From assembly GCA_028290545.1 (NCBI GenBank), contig JAQGJP010000011.1, positions 1 through 64,000 of the forward strand: a stretch of DNA of 64,000 bases, in the 5' to 3' direction. The notes below the pieces were generated by a model that had not been told where the DNA came from, ran no database searches, and saw only the letters and a list, made by a program, of their open reading frames with translations. The translations under genes were made by a program, and so were the position numbers. This stretch comes from Rhizobium sp. Lineage in GTDB: Bacteria; Pseudomonadota; Alphaproteobacteria; Rhizobiales; Rhizobiaceae. Each line of letters begins with the position of its first letter. Positions within the stretch are counted from its first letter, which is position 1. Shown here one piece after another: positions 23,098-31,585 of the stretch.

Positions 23098-23110
23098 CCC
23101 CCCAGTCAAG
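23098..23110 (-). other. Attachment-site core at the tRNA-Pro anticodon arm
   Basis: The phage-chromosome junction falls where tRNA identity is lost, just after the anticodon loop, CTTGACTGGGGGG on the minus strand. The core shared with the other end cannot be delimited without the left junction. Confidence 0.6.
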
Positions 23111-23137
23111 TGCGCTACCAGGCTGCGCTACACTCCG
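23099..23137 (-). tRNA. Partial tRNA-Pro(GGG), 5' half only
   Basis: Read on the minus strand from 23137: acceptor strand CGGAGTG, D arm GCGC...GCGC, anticodon stem CTTGA and loop CTGGGGG (anticodon GGG). After the loop the expected TCAAG is replaced by phage sequence (GCGCACC). The gene is therefore split at the anticodon arm by integration. The 3' half must lie at the other prophage end, outside the window. Whether phage DNA restores a working gene there is unknown. Confidence 0.8.
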
Positions 23138-23227
23138 GCCATGCCCTAAGGCCCGATCCGATTAGACTTTCCGTGTTTTCGATGCAAGCGGAAATTTGCG
23201 CAGCACGCCGATTGTGAGGCGATCGGG

Positions 23228-24382
23228 CTATTTCGATGCCAGCGTCAGATAAAGCCGCTCTGTTTCGTGGATCATCTTGTCCAGCAGATAGTCGCCCTTG
23301 CGTCCGACGGCCGCGGCAACCATGTGCGCATAGGTCCCGGGCACGACCAGCGCCTTCATCGCCTCGGAAAGCTCGGCGACATTGTCGCTATTGGCAACCA
23401 GAAAGCCATTGCCGCCATGTTCGAGCACGGTCGAAGCGCCGCCGACATCCGCGAGAATCATCGGAAGGCCGGAGGCCGCCGCTTCCAGCATGACATAGGA
23501 CATCGCCTCATAGCGGCTCGGCATGACCAGCGCATCGAACGCCTGCATGGCGTCCGGACCGGGGACACTCGATGTCAGGTGGATGCGCGCGGCAAAACCG
23601 GTATCGGCGATCTGTCCGCGTATGTCCGCTTCCTGCGGGCCAAACCCAATCATCACCACATGCGATTGAGGAGCGTCCGGTGCCATGCGCTGAAAGGCGC
23701 TGATCAGGCGCTCCGGTGCCTTCTGTTCCGACAGCCGGCCGACGAAACCGAAGACGAAAGCGCCGTGCGGAACGCCAAGCCGCGCGCGTATCTCGTCGCG
23801 ATGGCCGGTGGGGGGAGGGGCGGCGCCATTGATGATCGTATGCAACACCCGTCGTGGAATGCTGAGCTCCCCGGCGGCATGCTCCTGCTCATCACGGGAG
23901 ACGCAGATGAGCGCATCGGTCAGATATTTGCCGAACAACGTCTCGATGCCACCGAAGATCCGGCGGCCATTGGCGCCCAGCGTCGGATCCATGGTCCGGA
24001 ACGCGTGCGGTGTATAGACCCGTGGAACATGGGCACCCGGCATCCGCATGCGGGTCAGAGCGCCGGCTTTCGAACTGTGCCCGTGAACCACGTCGAACGG
24101 CCCGCCAGCCTTGATAACGCGATTGATCGCCAGCCAGGCCCGGATGTCGGAAGGCGAGGGGCTGCGGGTCATGCGCACGGCATGGATCGATTTCAGCGGC
24201 AGGGATCGCAACTCGCTGACGAAGCGCTCCTCGGCCCTGAGCGGCGAATAGATCGCTGTCACCTGATGACCGCGCGCGGCAAGCGATCCGCAGAGATCGA
24301 GAAAGTGCCGGCCTGATCCGCCACCGCTCGGTTCGAGCACCTGCAATATCCGCAGCGGTCGATCTGGTATGCCGGTCGTCAT
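23228..24382 (-). CDS. GT4 family glycosyltransferase (exopolysaccharide)
   Basis: A 384-residue retaining glycosyltransferase. The N-terminal LQVLEPSGGGSGRHFLDLC (acceptor side), FVGRLSEQKAPERLI in the middle, and MPSRYEAMSYVMLEAAASGLP near residue 300 (the E-x7-E motif) are the GT4 signature. It acts at the cytoplasmic face on lipid-linked sugar acceptors. It is the last gene of the minus-strand cluster, overlapping the polymerase-like gene by ATGA. The sugar specificity cannot be read. Confidence 0.88.
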   Translation of the reverse strand: MTTGIPDRPLRILQVLEPSGGGSGRHFLDLCGSLAARGHQVTAIYSPLRAEERFVSELRSLPLKSIHAVRMTRSPSPSDIRAWLAINRVIKAGGPFDVVHGHSSKAGALTRMRMPGAHVPRVYTPHAFRTMDPTLGANGRRIFGGIETLFGKYLTDALICVSRDEQEHAAGELSIPRRVLHTIINGAAPPPTGHRDEIRARLGVPHGAFVFGFVGRLSEQKAPERLISAFQRMAPDAPQSHVVMIGFGPQEADIRGQIADTGFAARIHLTSSVPGPDAMQAFDALVMPSRYEAMSYVMLEAAASGLPMILADVGGASTVLEHGGNGFLVANSDNVAELSEAMKALVVPGTYAHMVAAAVGRKGDYLLDKMIHETERLYLTLASK

Positions 24383-25629
24383 GCGGGCTTCGCAACTTTT
24401 CGGGTGCGTTGCTTCTGATACCGGTGTTCGAGCGCCGCACAGCCCCAGACGATGCCGAACAGCATGAAATGGTGCCGCCAGTGGTCGGTATCGATGACGT
24501 TGCCGATCAGTTCATGACCGCAAAGGGTGATCCAGGCCGCCATGAGATAGGGCTGCCAGGGCCGGTCGCGCAGCATGTAGCGAATGCCGAAGCCGAGCGT
24601 CGTCCAGACCAGGCCGACATAGGTCAGCAATCCCAGCCAGCCATAGGTGGTCAGTGATTTCAGCCAGATATTGTGCTCGTCTTCCGGATAGATCGTCGAG
24701 AACACCATGGGTCCGATGCCGAGCGGCTGGCTCATGGCGCTCAGGAAGCCCAACTGGTGACGTGCGAAACGCCCGAGGCGGTCGCCGTCATATTCCTGCA
24801 CGAGCTTCGTGCGGCTGGTCAGCAGATCCGAGATCGCCGGAATCTGCAGCGCGATGACGATCACCACCACGCTCAGAATAACACCGGCCAGTGCGATGAT
24901 CAGGATTTTCAGGCGGAATGCGCCGGACCGTTCCTTGATCAGCATGATCAGCACCATCATCATCGCCGAGAACACGAACATCGCCCAGGCGGCGCGTGAA
25001 AACGACAGAAGCACGCCGAAGGCGATAATCATCAGGGTGAAGACCCGGAGCGGCAAATGCGCGACCTTGCCCGTCAGGATGCCATGAAGCAGGTAAAGCG
25101 ACGGCGCCACAAGAAACGGCCCGAAGACGTTCGGATCCTGAAATGCGCCCATGGCGCGATCGTAGCGCGTGAAGATTTCGGAGCCCGGGAACGCGTGGAA
25201 ATAGCCCAGTATGCCGAGCAGCGCGGTGATCACGGCGGCCACCGTCCAGGCATTGAAGATCAGGAACAGCCGGCGTTGATCCTCCTCGATGATCGCGCAG
25301 TAGAACACCGACGACAACAGCAGGAAGAATGTTACCGCGAGATAGATCGGCGCGTCGCCGATCGTCTCCATCTGCGTGATCGATAGCATGCCGCCGGTGA
25401 TGTAGAGCAGCATGAAGGCCAACAGCACGCCCGTCGTGCGGGATATTTTCAGCCCGAGGATGAACCAGAAGCCGATCAGTCCGGCCATGAAGATTTCATA
25501 GGGCGCGGGCTCGTCGATGACGAAACCCGAAAGGAATACGCCGAACGCCACCAAACCCGAGCCGATCAACCTTGCGGTTGCGCGTCCGGGTTTGAACGTG
25601 ACGGGATATGGGCTGGCAACGGTGCTCAA
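24379..25629 (-). CDS. O-antigen ligase/Wzy-like polymerase
   Basis: A 416-residue integral membrane protein with about eleven hydrophobic helices and a periplasmic loop in the second half (about residues 265-310), the layout of Wzy_C/WaaL-type enzymes that polymerise or ligate polysaccharide repeat units. It starts at TTG, overlapping the preceding stop (TTGA), with GGA about ten bases upstream. Its place in an initiating-transferase/glycosyltransferase/Wza cluster favours polymerase. Confidence 0.8.
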   Translation of the reverse strand: MSTVASPYPVTFKPGRATARLIGSGLVAFGVFLSGFVIDEPAPYEIFMAGLIGFWFILGLKISRTTGVLLAFMLLYITGGMLSITQMETIGDAPIYLAVTFFLLLSSVFYCAIIEEDQRRLFLIFNAWTVAAVITALLGILGYFHAFPGSEIFTRYDRAMGAFQDPNVFGPFLVAPSLYLLHGILTGKVAHLPLRVFTLMIIAFGVLLSFSRAAWAMFVFSAMMMVLIMLIKERSGAFRLKILIIALAGVILSVVVIVIALQIPAISDLLTSRTKLVQEYDGDRLGRFARHQLGFLSAMSQPLGIGPMVFSTIYPEDEHNIWLKSLTTYGWLGLLTYVGLVWTTLGFGIRYMLRDRPWQPYLMAAWITLCGHELIGNVIDTDHWRHHFMLFGIVWGCAALEHRYQKQRTRKVAKPA

Positions 25630-27194
25630 TAGGCGTTTTCCGTATTGAGCAGCCGGAACGGCGTCATGAACAGAATCTTGAGATCGAACAGTAACGACCA
25701 GTTCTCAATATAGTGCAGGTCGAAGGCGGTACGGAACTTGATCTTTTCGTCGGTATCGATCTCGCCACGCCAACCATTGATCTGCGCCCAGCCGGTCACA
25801 CCGGGCTTGACGCGATGGCGGGCGAAATAGCCCTCGACGATATCGGCGTAGATCCGGTCATGGCTCTGGGCAAGCACCGCATGTGGACGCGGACCGACCA
25901 GCGAGAGATCGCCCTTCAGCACGTTGAAGAACTGCGGCAATTCGTCGATCGACGATTTGCGGATGAAACGACCGACGCGGGTGACGCGCGGATCGCCCTT
26001 GGTGACGGCATTGGCGGCCGTCGGGTCGCCGAGATCGGTATACATCGAACGGAACTTGAAAACGTTGATGATCTCGTTGTTGAAGCCATGGCGCTTCTGC
26101 TTGAAGATGATCGGCCCCTTCGAGCTCAGTTTCACGGCAAGGGCAGCCCCGAGCATGACCGGCCAGAGCAGGGCGATCGCGACCAGGCTGAAGAAGATGT
26201 CGAAGATACGCTTGGCGACGGAATCCCAATCCGTGATGGGCTTGTCGAACACGTCGAGCATCGCCGTCCGGCCGACATGCGAATAGGCGCGGGGGCGGAA
26301 TTTCAGCTTGCTCGCATGTGCTGCTATGCGGATGTCGACAGGTAGGATCCAGAGTTTGCGAAGCAGATCGAGTATGCGCTTCTCCGCCGTCATCGGCAGC
26401 GAGATGATCAGCATGTCGACCCGCGCGAGGCGGACGAATTCCACCAGTTCAGCAACTGTGCCGAGCTTCGGGTAGCCGGCGACCAGTTCCGGCGAACGGC
26501 GGTCCAGACGGTCGTCGAAAACGCCGAGGATACGGATATCATTGTCAGGCTGGTCTTCGAGGGAGCGGATGAGTTCCTGCGCGGGCCGTCCACCACAGAC
26601 GATCACTGCGCGGCGTTCGAGAACGCCGTTGCGAAGCCAGCGGCGCAGTCCCCATGCGAGCAGCATGCGCTCGGGCAGGAGATAGGCGGAGCCGGCAATG
26701 AACCAGCCGGCGAACCAGAAGCGCGAGAAGGATTCGGATGATTTGAAGAAGAACAGTGTCAAGGCCATTGCGGCGAATGCAAGCGCCCAGGCGCCGACGA
26801 TACGACCGAGCGCGAGCCGCGGATTGCGCAGGACGGGAATCTGGTAGCAATCGGCAAGCTGCAGGAAAAGCACGCTCAGTGCCGCGCCTCCAGCCACGAT
26901 CGGCATATACCAGAGAAGGACGTTGGTATCCCGCAGATAGGAAAAGTTGACGATGCTGCCGACCAGGAACAGCATCAGGAAATCAACCAGGCGGAACATG
27001 CCTTTCATGATCGCCGGCGAGAATTTCTCGTCACGATATTGAGAAGCGACACGCTTGGCGAAGTCGTTCAGCTCGACGACCTCAGGCTTCTGCTGCCTTG
27101 ACCCGTCCTCCGAGGCCGCAATAGTGCGAATTTCCGAGACCTGCTTGCGCAAACGCTCGATGTCGAGATCTTCGTCTTTTTCGGGCTGGTTCAT
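25626..27194 (-). CDS. Undecaprenyl-phosphate sugar-1-phosphate transferase (WbaP/ExoY-like)
   Basis: A 522-residue polyprenyl glycosylphosphotransferase that starts exopolysaccharide repeat units by loading a sugar phosphate on the lipid carrier. Membrane helices at about 65-190 are followed by a CoA-binding-like Rossmann region (RRAVIVCGGRPAQELIRSL). The C-terminal catalytic domain has KRIFDIFFSL, FKFRSMY, RKSSIDELPQFFNVL and GPRPH. The acidic, charged first 60 residues are cytoplasmic. It heads the three-gene coupled run, 106 bases downstream of the next glycosyltransferase. Confidence 0.92.
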   Translation of the reverse strand: MNQPEKDEDLDIERLRKQVSEIRTIAASEDGSRQQKPEVVELNDFAKRVASQYRDEKFSPAIMKGMFRLVDFLMLFLVGSIVNFSYLRDTNVLLWYMPIVAGGAALSVLFLQLADCYQIPVLRNPRLALGRIVGAWALAFAAMALTLFFFKSSESFSRFWFAGWFIAGSAYLLPERMLLAWGLRRWLRNGVLERRAVIVCGGRPAQELIRSLEDQPDNDIRILGVFDDRLDRRSPELVAGYPKLGTVAELVEFVRLARVDMLIISLPMTAEKRILDLLRKLWILPVDIRIAAHASKLKFRPRAYSHVGRTAMLDVFDKPITDWDSVAKRIFDIFFSLVAIALLWPVMLGAALAVKLSSKGPIIFKQKRHGFNNEIINVFKFRSMYTDLGDPTAANAVTKGDPRVTRVGRFIRKSSIDELPQFFNVLKGDLSLVGPRPHAVLAQSHDRIYADIVEGYFARHRVKPGVTGWAQINGWRGEIDTDEKIKFRTAFDLHYIENWSLLFDLKILFMTPFRLLNTENAY

Positions 27195-27300
27195 CTGTGT
27201 TACTCAATACCAATTTTGGTAAAACACTAGGCGAAATGCCCTAAGAAACGCTTACGCCCGATGCGATCGAGCGTTCCATACTGAGAAAAGGCAGAAATGA

Positions 27301-28434
27301 TCAGCGGGCCGTGAGTTCGCGGTAGAGACCGGTGATCCTGCTTGCCATCGTGGTGGCGCTGAAGGTCTGGTGAAAGCGTCCGCGTTCCGGCATGTTTTTG
27401 CTTTTCCAATCCGGATCTGCAAGGCTCTCGGCCATAACGGCGGCCAGTGCGTCGCTGTCGCCCGGTGTCACAAGCGCGTGGCTATCCTTGCCGAGAACCT
27501 CGGAAATACCGCCGACGTCGGATGCAATCACCGATTTACCGGCGGCAAGCGACTCGAGCACGATATAGGGCATGGACTCGGCGCGCGAAGGCACGACGAT
27601 GGTGGGGGCGGTGGCGAACGCTTCACGAATATCCATTGCCGGCCGCATGGTGATGCGGCGGCCCAGTCCGCGTACCGTCATCATCTGCAGATATTCCTCG
27701 CGCTGCGGCCCGTCGCCGATCATCATGCCGCTGAGAGGGCGCTTCAGCAATCTCTCGGTCTTGGCGAAGGCATCGATGAAGATGTCCGGACCCTTGAGGT
27801 CGCGCAGCATGCCGACATAGAGGAAATCGACGGCATCGGCCTGTTCCGGCACCGGCTCGAAGTCGGCTTCGCCGACACCGTTATAGACGACTTCGTTGCG
27901 GATCGAGATCGGGCCGACCTTGGCGACATAGGTGTTGCGCTCGAATTCGCAGACGAAGACGAGCGCGTCGGTGGCCCGCTCCTGCATTTTCTCCAGCCGG
28001 AAAACGGCCCAACCGGCCAACCGTCCGGGGTTGAAGTGCATGGAGCCGCCATGCGGCGAATAGAGGCGGGATACGCGATACTTGTTTACCCGCAAGGCTG
28101 TGCCGGCAAGCCTGGCCATGGCGCCGCCCTTGGCGCCGTGACCGTGCAAGACATCCGGCCGCAAACTTCTGATTTCCTTGTAGCTCCTCCAGAATGCCGG
28201 GATGTCGCGCAGCGATATCGATCGATCAATCGGTATGCGCGTCAGGCCCAGCGATAGGTAGGGCATGATCGAACTGAACAGCCTGTCCTCGTGCGCGCCG
28301 CCCGTGGAACTGTCGCAGAGTATCCCCACCTTGTGTCCGGCTCTGGTCTGTTCGATAGCAAGATCGCGGACATGGCGGAAAATTCCTCCGATCGGAGAGC
28401 GAAAGCAATGCAATATCTGCAGAGGCTCCGGCAT
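27301..28434 (-). CDS. GT4 family glycosyltransferase (exopolysaccharide)
   Basis: A 377-residue glycosyltransferase with the N-terminal FRSPIGGIFRHVRDLA, the middle YVGMLRDLKGPDIFIDAF and PSRAESMPYIVLESLAAGK (E-x7-E), clearly GT4. The ATG at 28434 lies four bases after the Wza-like gene's stop, so the two are coupled; a longer GTG/TTG form is not supported. It adds a sugar to the lipid-linked repeat unit; the linkage is unknown. Confidence 0.88.
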   Translation of the reverse strand: MPEPLQILHCFRSPIGGIFRHVRDLAIEQTRAGHKVGILCDSSTGGAHEDRLFSSIMPYLSLGLTRIPIDRSISLRDIPAFWRSYKEIRSLRPDVLHGHGAKGGAMARLAGTALRVNKYRVSRLYSPHGGSMHFNPGRLAGWAVFRLEKMQERATDALVFVCEFERNTYVAKVGPISIRNEVVYNGVGEADFEPVPEQADAVDFLYVGMLRDLKGPDIFIDAFAKTERLLKRPLSGMMIGDGPQREEYLQMMTVRGLGRRITMRPAMDIREAFATAPTIVVPSRAESMPYIVLESLAAGKSVIASDVGGISEVLGKDSHALVTPGDSDALAAVMAESLADPDWKSKNMPERGRFHQTFSATTMASRITGLYRELTAR

Positions 28435-28438
28435 CCGA

Positions 28439-29032
28439 TTAGAACAGCCGTTCGCGAATGTAGATCGTGTCTCCTGCAAGCACCGGATCGGAGATAAGCA
28501 CTCGGCCGGTCAGAATTTCGCCGTTGATTTTTCGTGTCACATCGGCATTGGACTGGTTGGCGCGCGGGCTATAGCCGCCCGCAATCGCGATCGCGTTCTG
28601 GATCGTCATGCCGGGCACGTAAGTGTACTGACCCGGTTGACCGACCTCGCCCATCACGAAAACCGAGCGATAGCGATCGACTTCGATGGACACATCCGGA
28701 TCCCGCAGGTAGCCCTGCTTGAGTTTGGTGGCGATCTGGCCTTCAAGCTCCTGCAGCGTGCGGCCACGGGCTGGCACCGCGCCCACCAGCGGGAAGGATA
28801 TATAGCCGGCCTGGTCAACGGAATAGGTAGTGGAAAGATCCTTCTGGTCGAACACGGTCACGCGCAACCTGTCGCCGCTGTCGACGCGATAGGGTTGGAT
28901 CGTTGCTTCGTGAAAGGCCTTCGGCGCCGGCCGGTATGAACTGCACGACGAAATCAGTGCGGACATCGCCACGACCAGGGCGATCGAAACGCTATGTCGT
29001 TTAGAGATGGATGCTCCAGCGACGGTCAGCAT
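28439..29032 (-). CDS. Polysaccharide export lipoprotein (Wza-like)
   Basis: A 197-residue outer-membrane export protein. An N-terminal signal with lipobox ISSC (Cys near residue 30) precedes the Poly_export domain (YRVDSGDRLRVTVFDQ) and one SLBB-type domain (VMGEVGQPGQYTYVPGMT). At under 200 residues it is shorter than E. coli Wza and like rhizobial ExoF-type or short exporters. GGAG lies about nine bases before the ATG. The divergent chain-length gene suggests a shared control region. Confidence 0.9.
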   Translation of the reverse strand: MLTVAGASISKRHSVSIALVVAMSALISSCSSYRPAPKAFHEATIQPYRVDSGDRLRVTVFDQKDLSTTYSVDQAGYISFPLVGAVPARGRTLQELEGQIATKLKQGYLRDPDVSIEVDRYRSVFVMGEVGQPGQYTYVPGMTIQNAIAIAGGYSPRANQSNADVTRKINGEILTGRVLISDPVLAGDTIYIRERLF

Positions 29033-29285
29033 TCGAATAGGCTCCGCTGTTGGCCGGCGTTACGCCGGTGCTCGGTGGCTGGGTCAGCACGATCAAATTA
29101 ACCCGTCGATCCTGCTCTCGTTGATGTTGTTATCGGTCCATTAGGGTTAACAGCCGGTAAACCGGTGTTCGAATTGAAGATTTTCGGCGGAGTTTTTTGA
29201 CCGTCGTCATTCCGCTCCGGAATTAACGCTTCGCTTACCGAGTTTGTTTATCTTTGCGGGCAATCGTATTCGTGGGGTATTTGGT
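29033..29285. promoter_or_regulatory. Divergent control region of the polysaccharide cluster
   Basis: A 253-base gap between divergently transcribed export and chain-length genes must contain both promoters. It holds widely spaced TTAACCC/GGGTTAA inverted elements (about 29098-29153) and a small CCGGTAAACCGG palindrome near 29154-29165. No specific operator can be named. Confidence 0.45.
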
Positions 29286-31517
29286 ATGGCGACGACAAGG
29301 CACAGTGGCGAGGATGCGGATATCGACCTTGGCGGTCTGTTCGTCGCGATCTGGCGACGGCGGATGCTCGTCCTCACATCGACGGTCGTGCTCGGTGGCC
29401 TGGCCTTTGCCGGCACGAGCGTCGTATCGCCGAAATATCAGAGCGAAGCGCGGATACTGATCGAAACACGCTCGCCGGATCTTGCCCGTCGCCCCACCGA
29501 CGTACAATCCGCCGACACGGGGCTCGATGACGCTGGAATTACATCCCAGGTGGCGCTGCTTCAATCCGCCGATCTGATCAGACAGGTTGCCAGGGATTTC
29601 AAGCTCAGCGATCGCCCCGAATTCGACCCGGCCGCGAATCCGTCGCTCATGACACGCGTGATGGTGATGGCCCACCTGGTCAAAAATCCGCTCGACGTCG
29701 AGCCGGAAGACCGCGTGATCACGGAATTCACCCAGAAGCTTCAGGTCTATCAGGTGGAGAAATCACGCGTGATCGCGATCCAGTTCTCCTCGAAGGATCC
29801 GAAGCTCGCTGCTCAGATACCGAATGCCATGGCGAAGGTCTATCTGTCGCTGCAATCCGGAGCCAAGCTCGACAGCACGAGCGAGACCGCCAAATGGCTT
29901 GAACCCGAAATCGCCAATCTCCGCGAAAAGGTGCAGAATGCCGAGGCGAAGGTGGCGGAATATCGCGCATCGTCCGACATCTTCAAGACAGGCCAGGAGA
30001 ACACATTCTCGCAGCAGCAGTTGACCGATGTCTCCCAGGAGCTGGCGCGCGTTCGCGGCGACCGGGCCACGGCGCAGGCGAGGGCGGAAAGCGTGCGCGC
30101 CGCGCTCTCATCCGGCCGCAGCGTCGATACGCTGAATGAAGTCGTCGGTTCGCAGATGATCCAGCGGCTCAAGGAAACCCAGTCGGGCATTGAAGGCCAG
30201 CTCGCCGATCTCTCGACCCAGCTTCTCGATGGCCATCCGCGCATCAAGGGGCTTCGCTCGCAGCTGGAGGGCATTCGCCAGCAGATCCGCCAAGAAACGC
30301 AGAAGATCCTTGTAAGCCTTGAAAACGAGGCAGGTGTCGCCAAGTCGCGCGAGCAGCAGCTGGTGCAGCAGCTCAATTCCGTCAAGGCCGACAGCGCCAA
30401 TACCGATGAGAAGCAAGTCGGCCTGAACGCGCTGGAACGCGAAGCCGCGGCACAGCGGCAATTGCTGGAAACCTATCTGGCGCGCTACCGCGAGGCGTTG
30501 TCGGAACAGGATATGAACGCCACCCCGGCCGATGCGCGCATCGTCTCGAGTGCGGTCATGCCGACCGAACCGTATTTCCCCAAGACGGTACCGATCATCG
30601 TTGTCGCCTCGCTTGCCGGCTTCGTCCTGAGCTCGGTATTCGTCATGCTGGCCGAACTCTTTTCGGGTCGCGCAATTCGTCCGATCGAATATGAGGATGA
30701 GGACGAAGACCAGATCATCGATGCACCCGCCCGTCACCATCAGGTGACTGGCGTGACCGATGCGCCCTTGGTCGCGCAGGACATCGAAGCCGAAGCGAAG
30801 CCAGCGCCCCAAAAGCCAGCCGTCGGCGGTCGGGAAAGCCTGCTGTCGATGGCATTTGACCAGGAACTGAACGAGAGCATGGCCGCGGCAGCCGATGCGC
30901 ATCTTCAAGCCACTGACGAAGATGAGGAATTCTCCGTCGGTGCCGTAGCGCGTCATCTCATCGGCAACAAAATCAATATCGCGATCTCGGTGTCTCTGAT
31001 CGGTGAAGAGGGTTCGTCCGCGACCGTGGCGCTCGCCCGGACCATCGCCGAACTGGGCGGCCGGATCATCGTCGTCGATATGACCGGCTCGGCGCTGCCG
31101 ACGCGGCTGATGGCCAATAGTCCGGCATTGCCGGGAATCACCAACCTCTTGACGGGCGAGGCGGCATTCGCCGAAACCATACATGCCGACCAAATGTCGG
31201 ACGCGCATATCCTGCCCCAGGGCACAGCCGACGCGCGGCGCGCTATGCGCGGCGCCGATCGGCTGGCAATGATCGTCGATGCGCTCGCAAATGCCTACGA
31301 TCTCGTCCTGGTCGAATGCGGGCCGACAGACGTTGCCGGTGTCAGCCGCCTTGCACGCAAGGGTGAAGCGGAGATCATTCTCTCTGCGGCAGGTGCGCCC
31401 ATGGATGAAATCGAAGGCATCGCCGGCAGCTTTATCGATGCCGGCTACGAGGATGTCGTGCTGATGCTAGGAAAGGCGGAAAGCAACCCGCCGAGCAGCG
31501 GCCGCAAGGCGGCCTGA
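29286..31517 (+). CDS. Wzz/Wzc-like polysaccharide chain-length protein with degenerate kinase domain
   Basis: A 743-residue inner-membrane co-polymerase of ExoP/Wzc layout. Membrane helix 1 is at about residues 27-46. A long periplasmic coiled coil and a GNVR-like region follow, then helix 2 at about 433-458 and a cytoplasmic ATPase-like domain from about 560. The domain keeps the fold pattern but not the chemistry: the P-loop reads GEEGSSAT without lysine, the Walker A' strand is VVDMTG, and Walker B ends in VECGP instead of an Asp motif. No Tyr cluster is seen at the C-terminus. It is probably structural or regulatory, not a tyrosine kinase. Confidence 0.85.
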   Translation: MATTRHSGEDADIDLGGLFVAIWRRRMLVLTSTVVLGGLAFAGTSVVSPKYQSEARILIETRSPDLARRPTDVQSADTGLDDAGITSQVALLQSADLIRQVARDFKLSDRPEFDPAANPSLMTRVMVMAHLVKNPLDVEPEDRVITEFTQKLQVYQVEKSRVIAIQFSSKDPKLAAQIPNAMAKVYLSLQSGAKLDSTSETAKWLEPEIANLREKVQNAEAKVAEYRASSDIFKTGQENTFSQQQLTDVSQELARVRGDRATAQARAESVRAALSSGRSVDTLNEVVGSQMIQRLKETQSGIEGQLADLSTQLLDGHPRIKGLRSQLEGIRQQIRQETQKILVSLENEAGVAKSREQQLVQQLNSVKADSANTDEKQVGLNALEREAAAQRQLLETYLARYREALSEQDMNATPADARIVSSAVMPTEPYFPKTVPIIVVASLAGFVLSSVFVMLAELFSGRAIRPIEYEDEDEDQIIDAPARHHQVTGVTDAPLVAQDIEAEAKPAPQKPAVGGRESLLSMAFDQELNESMAAAADAHLQATDEDEEFSVGAVARHLIGNKINIAISVSLIGEEGSSATVALARTIAELGGRIIVVDMTGSALPTRLMANSPALPGITNLLTGEAAFAETIHADQMSDAHILPQGTADARRAMRGADRLAMIVDALANAYDLVLVECGPTDVAGVSRLARKGEAEIILSAAGAPMDEIEGIAGSFIDAGYEDVVLMLGKAESNPPSSGRKAA

Positions 31518-31557
31518 CACGCATCCAGGCAATTGCCGTCGAATTGTCACCCATGTG

Positions 31558-31585
31558 AGGCGAGGATCAATCCTCGCCTTTTGCT
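31558..31585 (+). terminator. Terminator of the chain-length gene inside the next gene's 3' end
   Basis: A 9-bp stem (AGGCGAGGA/TCCTCGCCT, 31558-31579, loop TCAA) followed by TTTGCTT ends the rightward transcript. It overlaps the last codons of the convergent acyltransferase gene. Confidence 0.65.

Larger units (their letters stand above)
1..23110. mobile_element. Prophage with HK97-like head module (right-hand part)
   Basis: About 23 kb of contiguous phage genes, running from the major capsid gene at the window edge to a tyrosine integrase that stops beside a truncated tRNA-Pro. Head and packaging genes (HNH, terS, terL, portal, S49 protease, capsid) are in canonical order on the minus strand. 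Early genes, a repressor region and a rightward operon of small genes follow. Tail and lysis genes and the left attachment site are not in the window, so completeness cannot be judged. The only visibly broken gene is a DNA methyltransferase frameshifted at a poly-G tract. The integrase, terminase and repressor reading frames are intact. Confidence 0.95.

Noticed and set aside
23267-24316. 349-codon ORF antisense to the first glycosyltransferase
   Set aside because: No domain and no start signal, while the GT4 motifs on the other strand are intact.
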